From Nocardia asiatica NBRC 100129 (GTDB lineage: Bacteria; Actinomycetota; Actinomycetes; Mycobacteriales; Mycobacteriaceae): 64,000 nt of DNA. Of this stretch, positions 37,409 to 45,105 are shown in pieces; the first letter of the stretch is position 1; the number at the start of each line of letters is the position of its first letter. A model generated the notes under the pieces. The model was not told the origin of the DNA. It made no database searches and was given only the letters and a program-made list of their open reading frames with translations. The translations under genes and the position numbers were made by a program. The stretch is from contig NZ_BAFS01000472.1 of NCBI RefSeq assembly GCF_000308415.1, positions 1 through 64,000 of the forward strand, written 5' to 3'.

Positions 37409-38353
37409 TCACCGATTCACTCGGCGCGCCCACCATGCTTTGGCGAGTCCGGCAGCCCCGACCCGGGCCCGCCGCCGGTTGGGCACGGTGGCGCGATGGT
37501 GGAACACGGCGAAGTCGCTGTCCTCGATGCGGTCGAGGATTTCGGAGTACAGCGTCGCCGCCGTCGCGACACACGGGCGCGAGCGACCGTGCAGCAGAGC
37601 GGTTCCGGCGTCGGCGAAGCGGTAGATGTCGCGAGTGAGCGCGCATTGGGCCGCCAGTGCCCGGCGGACCCGGGGTTCGGTGCGCTGCCGAGCCAGGCAC
37701 CAGTGCATGAGGTCGCGATCGACGCCGCAAGCGGCCAATTCGTCGGCGGGTAGGTACACCCGGTCGCGCAGCAGGTCTTCGCCGACATCGCGCAGGAAGT
37801 TGGTCAGTTGGAACGCCTTGCCGAGTGCGGCGGCATAGGGTGCGGCCTCCGTCGCGCAGGCGGTCCCCAACACCGGCAGGAGCTGCAATCCGATCACTTC
37901 GGCCGAACCGTAGATGTAAGTGTCGAGCGCGGCGCGGTCGGGATAGTCGGTCACGGTCAGATCCATCTGCATCGATGCGAGGAAAGCGTCGAACAGGGCT
38001 GCGGGGATGCGATAGCGATCAGCGGTGTCGAGAACCGCGGGCAGGACAGCGTCGGCACTGGCCTGGCGCTCGCGCAAACATGCTGCGAGAGCGTCCAGTT
38101 GCCGAGCTCTTTCCGCGGTGCCGCGCTGCGGGGCGAACTCGTCGAGTATGTCGTCGGCTCGCCGTGCGAATCCGTACAAGGCGTGCACAGCGGGGCGTTG
38201 ATCGGCAGCGAGCAATCGGGTCGCCAGGAAGAAGGTCTTCCCATGGCGCGCGTTGAGCTGCCTGCAGTACCGGTAGGACCGGTGCAATTGCGGTTCGCTG
38301 ATCCGGGGGGTGCCGAGGGCGGTACGAGTCATCTCGATTCCGATCACAGTCAT
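37409..38353 (-). CDS. crtB: Phytoene synthase
   Basis: A 314-residue trans-isoprenyl diphosphate synthase of the squalene/phytoene family, which joins two geranylgeranyl diphosphates to phytoene. The two Asp-rich motifs are visible as YGFARRADDILDE (near residue 65) and QLTNFLRDVGEDLLRDRVYLP. The start ATG overlaps the crtI stop as ATGA, so the two are translationally coupled. It is last in the crtE-crtI-crtB operon. Confidence 0.94.
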   Translation of the reverse strand: MTVIGIEMTRTALGTPRISEPQLHRSYRYCRQLNARHGKTFFLATRLLAADQRPAVHALYGFARRADDILDEFAPQRGTAERARQLDALAACLRERQASADAVLPAVLDTADRYRIPAALFDAFLASMQMDLTVTDYPDRAALDTYIYGSAEVIGLQLLPVLGTACATEAAPYAAALGKAFQLTNFLRDVGEDLLRDRVYLPADELAACGVDRDLMHWCLARQRTEPRVRRALAAQCALTRDIYRFADAGTALLHGRSRPCVATAATLYSEILDRIEDSDFAVFHHRATVPNRRRARVGAAGLAKAWWARRVNR

Positions 38354-39885
38354 CGATCGATGCGGGCGGCGGTTGGCGCTGTGCCCACGGGCACGGTGGG
38401 GCGATGCCGAGCGGGCCGGAGGCCGGTGATGCGGTCCGCGGCGAGCCTGCCCGAGATCAGCACCGGCGGAATTCCCACGCCGGGCACGGTCGAGCCGCCG
38501 GCCAACACGACGTTGTCCATGCCGCGCGGCATGTTGGCGGGCCGGAACGGACCGGTCTGGGCGAAAGTGTGGGCGAGCGCGAACGGACTTCCGGCGAGCA
38601 TGCCGCGGCGCGCCCACTCGGCGGGCGTGTCCACGCGCAACAGGTCGACCTCGCCGAGGCGGCAACCGAGACGCTGCTGCGCGATCTCCACGATGCGCTC
38701 GGCGTATCCGGATCTCTCGCGATCCCAATCGATAGGTCCCCGGTCGAGATTCGGGACCGGCGCGAGAACCGACAACAGGTCCCGCCGCGCCGGAGCCAGC
38801 GACGGATCGCTGACCGTGGGACGAGTGACCAGCAGCGACGGATCGCGCATCACCTGCCCCCGGTCGATGACGTCTCGGAAGGACTCCTCCCACGCGTCCC
38901 CGAACAGCAGACTGTGGTGCGATACCCCGGTCGCGGGCGCGCATGAGAGATGGGCGATCACCGCCGATGGGGCCGAGGTCAGCGCGACCGGCCGCCGTGG
39001 TGCGCGCCCGAGCAGCCGGTATGCCTCGTGTAGTTCCGTCGTCAGCACGACGGCGTCGCAGGGTATCCGGTCGCCGTCCTGGGTGAGCACGCCGGTGATC
39101 CGGGAGCCCACGCGTTCCAGGGCGGTCACCGCGGTGCCGTAGCCGAATCGGACACCGGCGTCGGTTGCCGCGCCTGCGAGCGCGTCCGGAAGCGCGCGCA
39201 TCCCGCCCTCCGGGAAGAAGACGCCGCCGATGGTGTCCATATAGGCGATGACCGCATAGGCGGCCAGCGCCCGAGTAGGCGCGACGCCCGCGTAGAGCGA
39301 CTGAAAGGTGAAGATACGCCGCAGCTCCGGGTCGTGTATGTAGCGAGCGACGGCGCGATCCCACCTCCCGAAACCGCCCAGCGCGACCAGCCGGGCCAGC
39401 GAAGGAGTCAGCATCGACAGCGGTGAGTCGAAATTCGCCGCGATGAACCGGTCCATCTCCACTCGGTACAAACGCGTCAGCCAGTGCCGCAGTCGGCGGT
39501 AGCCGTCCGCGTGAGCCGCGCCCGCGAAGCGGCGGATCTCCTCCTGCATCCGCTCGGCGTCCGTGTGTACCTCCAGCGTCCGCCCATCGGCGAAATGCGC
39601 CCGGTACGCGGGGTCGACCGGCAGTAGCCGCAACCGGTCCGCGGCGCGGAATCCGGCGGACGCGAAGACGCCTTCCACGAGTTCCGGCATGGTGAGGACC
39701 GTCGGGCCGGTGTCGAGGCGATAACCCCCGAGATCCGCGTGGCCTGCTCGGCCGCCCGGTACCGAATCGCGTTCCAGTACCGTCACCTCCCGGGACCGGC
39801 CGACCAGGTGCATGGCCGCGGATAGGCCCGCCAGACCGGCCCCGACGATCACGACCCGGTCGGTGGCGCCATTGACGGTGCGCAT
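38350..39885 (-). CDS. crtI: Phytoene desaturase
   Basis: A 511-residue FAD-dependent desaturase that converts phytoene to lycopene or a related desaturated product. The N-terminal dinucleotide motif is VIVGAGLAGLSAAMHL, then GGRAG and DTGPTVLTMPEL. The C-terminal carotenoid-oxidoreductase signature is NVVLAGGSTVPGVGIPPVLI. ATG at 39885 has AGGAGG eight bases upstream and lies 15 bases after crtE. The number of desaturation steps cannot be read from sequence. Confidence 0.95.
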   Translation of the reverse strand: MRTVNGATDRVVIVGAGLAGLSAAMHLVGRSREVTVLERDSVPGGRAGHADLGGYRLDTGPTVLTMPELVEGVFASAGFRAADRLRLLPVDPAYRAHFADGRTLEVHTDAERMQEEIRRFAGAAHADGYRRLRHWLTRLYRVEMDRFIAANFDSPLSMLTPSLARLVALGGFGRWDRAVARYIHDPELRRIFTFQSLYAGVAPTRALAAYAVIAYMDTIGGVFFPEGGMRALPDALAGAATDAGVRFGYGTAVTALERVGSRITGVLTQDGDRIPCDAVVLTTELHEAYRLLGRAPRRPVALTSAPSAVIAHLSCAPATGVSHHSLLFGDAWEESFRDVIDRGQVMRDPSLLVTRPTVSDPSLAPARRDLLSVLAPVPNLDRGPIDWDRERSGYAERIVEIAQQRLGCRLGEVDLLRVDTPAEWARRGMLAGSPFALAHTFAQTGPFRPANMPRGMDNVVLAGGSTVPGVGIPPVLISGRLAADRITGLRPARHRPTVPVGTAPTAARIDR

Positions 39886-39900
39886 CGATACAACCTCCTG

Positions 39901-41052
39901 TCAGGCGACGCGCTCGGCGCAGGCGGTGGCCATGCTTCCGAGGGCGGCGCGCAGTGGTGCGGTGAAGATCGCGCTGTCCAGTGCGCTGTGTGCTCGGGCT
40001 ACCCGCTCGGCGATCATCGCCTCCGCTGCCGCGGGCGCGCCCGATTCGGCGATCAGGGCGCGGGCTCGCTCGAATTCCTCGGCGCCGAGCCGGGGGCGGT
40101 TCAGCAGCTCCGCGAGTTCGGCGCGCGCCGACGGGGTCGCCATCTCGCGCGCGAGGACCACCACGGTGGTCGCCGTGCGCTCCGCGAGATCGCCGTCCGC
40201 GGGCTTGCCGGTGACCGCCTGCGATCCGAAAACGCCCAGAATGTCGTCGCGCAACTGGAACGCCTCGCCGATCGCGGTGCCGTATCGGCCCAGCGCCGCG
40301 AGGACGGGGGCACCGCAACCGGCGAGTGCGGCGCCCATCTCCAAAGGGCGTCGCACCGTGTAGTTGCCGGACTTGGCTCGCGCGATAGCCAGGACCGAGG
40401 CTGTCGTGGGCTCGGTGCGCGCGTCATTGAGCAGATCGGCGAACTGCCCGGTCGCCAGCTCCAACCGCATGGCGTCGTAGCGCGGCCATACCGCGCGCAG
40501 TGCCGACTCGGCGCAGCCGCTTTCCCGTAGCATCTGCTCGGCCCACACCAGGCACATGTCACCGAGCAATGTCGCGGCCGATTCGCCGTACCTGGTGGAG
40601 GAGCCGGGCGCGCCGCTCTCGCGGTGCAGTGCGGCGAACCGGACATGCGCGGCCGGGGCGGCTCGGCGGGTCGCGGACTGGTCCATGACGTCGTCCTGCA
40701 GCAAGGCGAACGCGTGGAGCAGTTCCAGGCTCGCGGCGGCCCGCAGCGCCGCCGCGTCCTCCGATGCGCCGCACAGCCAGCCGAGATACATGAACGTCGA
40801 GCGCAGGCACTTGCCGCCGATCGCGTACCGGCGCAGGACCTCCGGCGCGCCGAGGCGGTGAAGGGCCGGGGGGCATTCGCGAAGGAGGAAACCGCGGATC
40901 TCGTCGAGCACCGCTCGGCGCACCGCCGCACGCCACTGCGGGAACGAGTCCCCCACCTCGAGCGCCGGGATTCCCCCGACCGGATCGGCGGCCGTCGATT
41001 CGGGCGACGCGATGCTCATCACCGATCCCTTTTCCATGCTTCGGGTTACCAC
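39901..41052 (-). CDS. crtE: Polyprenyl (geranylgeranyl) diphosphate synthase
   Basis: A 383-residue all-trans prenyl synthase giving the C20 precursor for phytoene. The first Asp-rich motif is LLQDDVMD near residue 135, GGKCLRSTF is the family start motif, and the second site is QLRDDILGVFG. GTG at 41052 is chosen because GGAGG lies five bases before it; ATG at 41019 (MSIASPES) with AAGGG upstream is the alternative. It is the first gene of the carotenoid operon. A half-site like the MerR repeat lies just upstream at 41077. Confidence 0.9.
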   Translation of the reverse strand: MVTRSMEKGSVMSIASPESTAADPVGGIPALEVGDSFPQWRAAVRRAVLDEIRGFLLRECPPALHRLGAPEVLRRYAIGGKCLRSTFMYLGWLCGASEDAAALRAAASLELLHAFALLQDDVMDQSATRRAAPAAHVRFAALHRESGAPGSSTRYGESAATLLGDMCLVWAEQMLRESGCAESALRAVWPRYDAMRLELATGQFADLLNDARTEPTTASVLAIARAKSGNYTVRRPLEMGAALAGCGAPVLAALGRYGTAIGEAFQLRDDILGVFGSQAVTGKPADGDLAERTATTVVVLAREMATPSARAELAELLNRPRLGAEEFERARALIAESGAPAAAEAMIAERVARAHSALDSAIFTAPLRAALGSMATACAERVA

Positions 41053-41076
41053 TCGAACCTCCAAGACGTTACATTC

Positions 41077-41085
41077 AACGATGCA
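41077..41085. promoter_or_regulatory. Candidate MerR half-site upstream of crtE
   Basis: AACGATGCA matches the arm AATGATGCA of the inverted repeat at 41629-41653 with one mismatch. It lies 25 bases before the chosen crtE start. The second half-site is poor, so this is a weak candidate for control of the carotenoid operon by the MerR regulator. Confidence 0.35.
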
Positions 41086-41580
41086 CTATCGCTGCGAAAG
41101 GCAGCTCTGCCAGGTTTGGAGATCACCGGCGAAGGCGAAACCGCCGCCGCACGTCGGCGCCGAGGTTCCGGTCACCGCGACCGTCGCCCCGGGGCCTGCG
41201 ATGCCGATCGACAATCCAGGGCGCACGCCGGTGGTCGTGACGGTCGCGCCCGGTCCGATGGCGATCGCGGCGGGGCCGGACAGGAAGGTCGAGTTCGAAC
41301 TCGCCGCGCCCCCGTTCTGGGCGATGGCCAGCGACAGGCTGGTCGGCGCGGCATTCGCGGCGGCGGTGCCGTCGAGCCCGTAAGCGGCGGCCGCACCGCC
41401 CGCGGCACTGGTGGCCGAACACGAGGCGCTGCCGTCCGAGGTCTGTGTCGTCGCGGCGCCCGGGGCTTGGCAGGCCGCGGGAGCGGCGGTGCTGGTCGGC
41501 GCGGCGACGAGGATGCCCAACGCCGCCGCCGCGACGCCGGTCGTCAGTCCGATAGTTCGTGTGCTGATCGGTCGAAGCAT
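41086..41580 (-). CDS. Small exported Ala/Gly-rich protein
   Basis: A 164-residue protein with a signal peptide (GLTTGVAAAALGILVAAPT, cleavage near APAAC). The mature part is rich in Ala, Gly, Thr and Ser, with repeats of the GPGATVTTTG / GPGATVAVTG type, which suggests a short beta-solenoid. Four Cys (ACQAP, ASCSAT, APTCGGG and QSCLSQ) could form two disulfides. It resembles Nocardia secreted proteins of unknown function. The gene lies between the MerR gene and crtE, in the crtE direction, and may be read into crtE. Confidence 0.7.
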   Translation of the reverse strand: MLRPISTRTIGLTTGVAAAALGILVAAPTSTAAPAACQAPGAATTQTSDGSASCSATSAAGGAAAAYGLDGTAAANAAPTSLSLAIAQNGGAASSNSTFLSGPAAIAIGPGATVTTTGVRPGLSIGIAGPGATVAVTGTSAPTCGGGFAFAGDLQTWQSCLSQR

Positions 41581-41628
41581 GACGTCTCCTCCGGTTGGTG
41601 GGTCTATAGCGCTTCACACTACGCCATT

Positions 41629-41653
41629 AATGATGCAAAATCGATGCATCATT
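41629..41653. promoter_or_regulatory. Inverted-repeat operator upstream of the MerR regulator
   Basis: Perfect 9-bp arms, AATGATGCA and TGCATCATT, are separated by seven bases. The site lies between the small exported protein gene and the TTG start of the CarH/LitR-like regulator, and is AT-rich against the GC-rich background. CarH/LitR proteins bind inverted sites of this kind in their own promoters, so autoregulation is likely but inferred. Confidence 0.7.
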
Positions 41654-41769
41654 CGGATGTTTTGTCCCGCCTCGCTGAAAGCCGGGTTCGGATGCCGGAC
41701 GGTTCGCGCAACCGGCCTCGGCTCGCTGGAGGGCGGCACGAAGCCTGTTCTCGGTAGGAGGAATACCAG

Positions 41770-42639
41770 TTGAGTCGAGAGCCTCCGGCTACGGAGTACA
41801 CCGTGGGCGCGGTGGCGGCGCGACTCGGTGTTCCGGTCGCCACGCTGCGCAGCTGGAATCAGCGCTACGCGATCGGCCCGCCGAGGGAGCGGACCGGCGC
41901 CCACCGGCGCTATTCCGAAGCCGACATCGCGACCTTGCGGCGCATGATCGGGCTCGTCAGGGCGGGCGCCACGCCCGCGAGTGCGGCGCGACAGGCGCTC
42001 GACGAGGCCGAAACCGATCCGGCGGCCGCGGATCGCGGCGCCCTGCTGACGGCGGCCGAAGGGCTCGAACCGGATATCGCGCTCACCCTGCTCACGGCCC
42101 GGCTCGCGCGCGACGGCGTCGTCTCGACCTGGAACACGCTGTGCCGCCCGGTATTCGCGGCGATCGTCGCCGGTCAGGAGCGGGGCCGCGGCCTGATCGA
42201 GGTCGAGCATCTGCTGTCCTGGGTGACGATCGCGGCACTGCACCGCGTGTTCCCGCCGGCCCGGCGCCCACGTTCCCAGGCGCCGATTCTCCTGGCCTGC
42301 ACGGCGGGGGAGAACCACGTGTTGCCGATCGAAGTGCTGCGGGCCGCGCTGGCGGAGCGCGGCATCGTCGCGCTGTTGCTGGGCGCGGCGGTGCCCGACT
42401 CCGCCCTGACCGATGCCCTGTCGCACCAGCGGCGACCGAGCGTGCTCTTGCTATGGGCGCAGACGCGGGCGACCGCCGGGCCGGAAACGGTGTCCGCCGT
42501 TCGACCGGCGGCGCGGGTGCTGGTCGCCGGACCGGGCTGGGCCTCGGTTCCGTTGCCGTCCGAGGTGGTTTACGTCCGGGCCTTGGAGGACGCGCTCGAC
42601 GCGCTGAGCGGGCACGGCGTTCGCCACGACATCTGGTGA
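41770..42639 (+). CDS. MerR family regulator, CarH/LitR-like with degenerate B12 motifs
   Basis: A 289-residue regulator. The N-terminal MerR HTH begins TVGAVAARLGVPVATLRSWN and continues RYAIGPPRERTGAHRRYSEADI. A helical bundle and a C-terminal Rossmann-like half follow. In CarH/LitR the helical bundle has Trp, nine residues, then EH; here EH is present (EVEHLLS) but the Trp position is Gln. The DxHxxG cobalamin motif appears only as ENHVLP. It may have lost B12 light sensing. The TTG start at 41770 is supported by AGGAGG seven bases upstream. It probably regulates the carotenoid operon. Confidence 0.82.
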   Translation: MSREPPATEYTVGAVAARLGVPVATLRSWNQRYAIGPPRERTGAHRRYSEADIATLRRMIGLVRAGATPASAARQALDEAETDPAAADRGALLTAAEGLEPDIALTLLTARLARDGVVSTWNTLCRPVFAAIVAGQERGRGLIEVEHLLSWVTIAALHRVFPPARRPRSQAPILLACTAGENHVLPIEVLRAALAERGIVALLLGAAVPDSALTDALSHQRRPSVLLLWAQTRATAGPETVSAVRPAARVLVAGPGWASVPLPSEVVYVRALEDALDALSGHGVRHDIW

Positions 42640-42803
42640 TCGATCCACCCGGCGGGGCTCATGCGGGCCGGAAGCGCGTGCCCCGCAGATGGTTCGGCCG
42701 GGCTCCGTACGCCGCCCCGGAACTCGGACGCGACAGGATCCGGCGTCGAACGCGCGACACGATCTCGGCCGCGTGACGATCGAGATCTGCTCGGCGCGAC
42801 GGC

Positions 42804-43370
42804 CTAATCGCCAGCGGGCGGCGGCCGCAGAAGATGCTCTCCGGCGAGTTGAACGGCTTCGCGCCTGGAGTATCCGGGATGGTCGGCCACGATGAAGTGG
42901 CGGCCGATCGCCAGGGCGAAGGTCAGGGTGCTGCGTGCCTCGATCTCGTCGGGGTCGGTGATGAAGGCTCCGAACATCCTGCGCAGGTAGGCCATGCGCT
43001 CGTTGTCGATACGCCGCAGGCGCGCCGCGACGGATTCGTCGTTGCGGGCCCAGGCGCGGACCGCGAGATCGATCCGGTGCAGGTCTTCGGCGAAGGTCAG
43101 TCGTCCCGCGCGGCGGATTCGATCGGCGGCGTCGACGCCTTCGACGTCGGCTTGGGCGATCACTTCCGTCGTGCAGCGCCGCTCCCATTCGTCGAGCATT
43201 TCGCCGAGCAACGCGGGGCGGCCGTCGAAGTGCCCGTAGAAACCGCCTTTCGTGACGCCGAGTTCGGCGGCGAGCGTCTCGACGCGGACCGCCTCGGGTC
43301 CGCCTCGGGCCAAGGCGGCGAGTCCGGCTTCGATCCAGCGGGCTCGTGTTGTGCGGGGAACAGCGGGAAT
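42804..43370 (-). CDS. TetR family regulator with an apparent ATT start
   Basis: A 188-residue TetR protein: helix-turn-helix RVETLAAELGVTKGGFYGHF, then RPALLGEMLDEWERR and a helical ligand domain. No ATG or GTG exists in this frame before the HTH, and the first TTG falls inside the first helix. A perfect ribosome site GGAGGTGA sits seven bases from ATT at 43370, giving MPAVPRTTRARWIEAGL. An ATG at 43384 is in a different frame (MEVTRFPLF), so the alternative is a one-base indel near the start. Either way the HTH is intact. It is divergent from the membrane protein at 43504. Confidence 0.8.
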   Translation of the reverse strand: MPAVPRTTRARWIEAGLAALARGGPEAVRVETLAAELGVTKGGFYGHFDGRPALLGEMLDEWERRCTTEVIAQADVEGVDAADRIRRAGRLTFAEDLHRIDLAVRAWARNDESVAARLRRIDNERMAYLRRMFGAFITDPDEIEARSTLTFALAIGRHFIVADHPGYSRREAVQLAGEHLLRPPPAGD

Positions 43371-43397
43371 CGGGTCACCTCCATTGATCGCCCCGGA

Positions 43398-43440
43398 TTT
43401 ATACGTTACCGTACAGAACAACCGTACGGCACCGTATAAA
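43398..43440. promoter_or_regulatory. 43-bp TetR operator palindrome
   Basis: Outer arms TTTATACG (43398-43405) and CGTATAAA (43433-43440), and inner arms CCGTAC and GTACGG, pair symmetrically, with 16 to 17 of 20 base pairs matching. It occupies the gap between the TetR gene and the small membrane protein and overlaps the only AT-rich stretch. It would fit two TetR dimers. Confidence 0.85.
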
Positions 43441-43503
43441 AGAGCGGCCGCACCCTGCCCCGCGCCAGCGCGACAGAGTCGGGCGGAAGACAGGAAGGTC
43501 ACC

Positions 43504-43965
43504 ATGGACGCCAAGGGAAAGCTCCGCTGGGCAAGCGGCATCATGCTCGTGCTGGGCGCCGGACATCTACTTCTGCTGGCGCTTGCCGCCTGGGAGGAGG
43601 TCACCGGCTGGGTGGAGAAGGGGATCTGGGCGGCCGTCCCGCTCACGCTTTCCGGCGCGGAGACAGCGCAGACCGTGGAATCCCTGGAGAACAAAGTCAC
43701 CTTCTGGGCCGGGCCTGGAAGTTTCGCCGTGCCGCTGATCCTTCTGGGTCTGCTGATCTGGCACCTCGCCGGCCGTGGGGTGGCCGTACCCGCCTGGCTC
43801 GGCTGGAGTCTTGCGCTGTGGTGTGTGCTGGGCGGCGTCCTTCTCGTGCCGTCCCCGTACTTCGTCGGCGTCATCGCCGGGGTGCTGGTCATCTGGGCGG
43901 CGCGACAGGACGATGGAGCGCCGATCGAGGGGGCATCTGCATCGTCCGCGGCTGAGCGAATCTGA
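43504..43965 (+). CDS. Small four-helix membrane protein (DUF6463-like)
   Basis: A 153-residue protein with about four membrane segments: WASGIMLVLGAGHLLLLAL, FAVPLILLGLLIWHLAG, WLGWSLALWCVLGGVLLV and YFVGVIAGVLVIWAA. The HLL and WHLAG His residues and overall plan resemble small DUF6463-type proteins of unknown role. ATG at 43504 follows GGAAGG. It is the presumed target of the divergent TetR regulator. Confidence 0.8.
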   Translation: MDAKGKLRWASGIMLVLGAGHLLLLALAAWEEVTGWVEKGIWAAVPLTLSGAETAQTVESLENKVTFWAGPGSFAVPLILLGLLIWHLAGRGVAVPAWLGWSLALWCVLGGVLLVPSPYFVGVIAGVLVIWAARQDDGAPIEGASASSAAERI

Positions 43966-43996
43966 TCAACCATGGCGAGCGGCCATGCCGCATTTC

Positions 43997-44028
43997 CGGG
44001 CCGGGGGCGAATCCACGCCCCCGGCCCG
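43997..44028. terminator. Strong bidirectional hairpin terminator
   Basis: A perfect 13-bp GC stem, CGGGCCGGGGGCG at 43997-44009 with CGCCCCCGGCCCG at 44016-44028, has a six-base loop. It lies exactly between the stops of two convergent genes (43965 and 44033). There is no long T tract, as usual in actinomycetes. Confidence 0.8.
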
Positions 44029-44032
44029 TCTG

Positions 44033-44377
44033 CTACTTGGCCGGCACGATCGGCGTTGCTCCGCCCGGACCCGGCGCGGGCGGAACCAGCGCGCCCGCGG
44101 GCGTATTGGTGTTCGGCGCCGACCGCGCGGGCGGGGGCGCCAGCATCTGCAACGGTAGGGCTGGTGGCGGAGCCGCAGGCCCGCGGGCTCCGGGCGCGGG
44201 CTTGTCGGGGCCGCACCCGGGAGACGCGGACCCGCCCGGTGTGTCGCCGCAGGTCTGCGGAGGGCCGGCCGGAACAATGGGTTCCGCGGAGGCGGTGGCG
44301 GCAGCCAGGATCAGGGAAACCGACACACCAGCCGGTGCGATCCAGCGCCGCAGCGCCCGCATCGGGATCACAGCCAT
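44033..44377 (-). CDS. Exported Pro/Ala-rich protein coupled to the MspA porin
   Basis: A 114-residue protein with a signal peptide (ALRRWIAPAGVSVSLILAAA, cleavage near ASAEP). The mature chain is about one third proline and disordered (APGARGPAAPPPALP), with a Cys pair (QTCGDTPGGSASPGCG) near its start. The start overlaps the end of the MspA porin gene by ten bases, so it is translated from the same message. No domain is recognised. A role in the cell envelope beside the porin is suggested by coupling only. Confidence 0.7.
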   Translation of the reverse strand: MAVIPMRALRRWIAPAGVSVSLILAAATASAEPIVPAGPPQTCGDTPGGSASPGCGPDKPAPGARGPAAPPPALPLQMLAPPPARSAPNTNTPAGALVPPAPGPGGATPIVPAK

Positions 44378-45003
44378 ATCGGGTCACCGTAGACCGCGAC
44401 CGAATTGTCGGCCGTCGCCGTGGAGATCGACACGATCGCGAACGAGCGCAGGCTGACCGCGCCCGCACACGCGTCGATCTTGATCTGGATCTGATCGACG
44501 GAGATCGAACCGTGCGCGCCGGCGAGCGCTTTCGTGCCGAACGTGATGCTGCTGATGGTGCCGGGCTTGATGGTGGTGGACATGTTCGGCAGCGCCAGCG
44601 CGCTGCCGCCGACCGCGAGCCCGGGCGACGGGACGACGGTCACCGAGGCGTTTGGGCCGATCGCCGCGGATATGCCCACGGTGAGGCCGTTGGAGACATC
44701 GGCCTGGCAGCCGATCTGGTAGCCCAGCTGCAACGTGCCCGAGTTCACCGCCGCACTGCCTTCTCCACCGATGTCGGCCGCCGCCGACAACGTGACGAAC
44801 CCTTCCCGGGTGAACGGGGTCGCGGCCAGATTGGGTACGCGTTGCACGTCTTCGGCGGTCTTGCTGATCCGCAACTCCCAGCCGTCCTCGGTCTCGATGA
44901 CGCGAGATTTGTCCGCCACCGGGTCAGCGGCCGCGGGGGCGGTGGTCATGCCGAACGCCGTGGTCGCAGCGATGCCGAGCATCGCTATCGTCGAGCCCTT
45001 CAA
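44368..45003 (-). CDS. MspA family outer-membrane porin
   Basis: A 211-residue MspA-type porin. The signal peptide is STIAMLGIAATTAFGMT, cleaved after APAAADP. The family start of the mature chain is DGWELRISKTAEDVQRVPNL, then the beta-strand SREGFVTL-like TREGFVTLSAAADI and the Cys-containing YQIGCQADVSNG. MspA-type octamers form hydrophilic channels in the mycolate outer membrane, which supports a Nocardia/Mycobacterium-like host. TTG at 45003 is used, with AAGGA upstream. Confidence 0.9.
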   Translation of the reverse strand: MKGSTIAMLGIAATTAFGMTTAPAAADPVADKSRVIETEDGWELRISKTAEDVQRVPNLAATPFTREGFVTLSAAADIGGEGSAAVNSGTLQLGYQIGCQADVSNGLTVGISAAIGPNASVTVVPSPGLAVGGSALALPNMSTTIKPGTISSITFGTKALAGAHGSISVDQIQIKIDACAGAVSLRSFAIVSISTATADNSVAVYGDPIWL

Positions 45004-45105
45004 TGAAATCCTTAGTCCTGTTAACAGTCGGACGTGATAGTACTGACTCGGCGCTCGGCACCGCACGAAAGACCGCTCATTCCGCGGCCCGGCAGCGGAT
45101 TTTCG

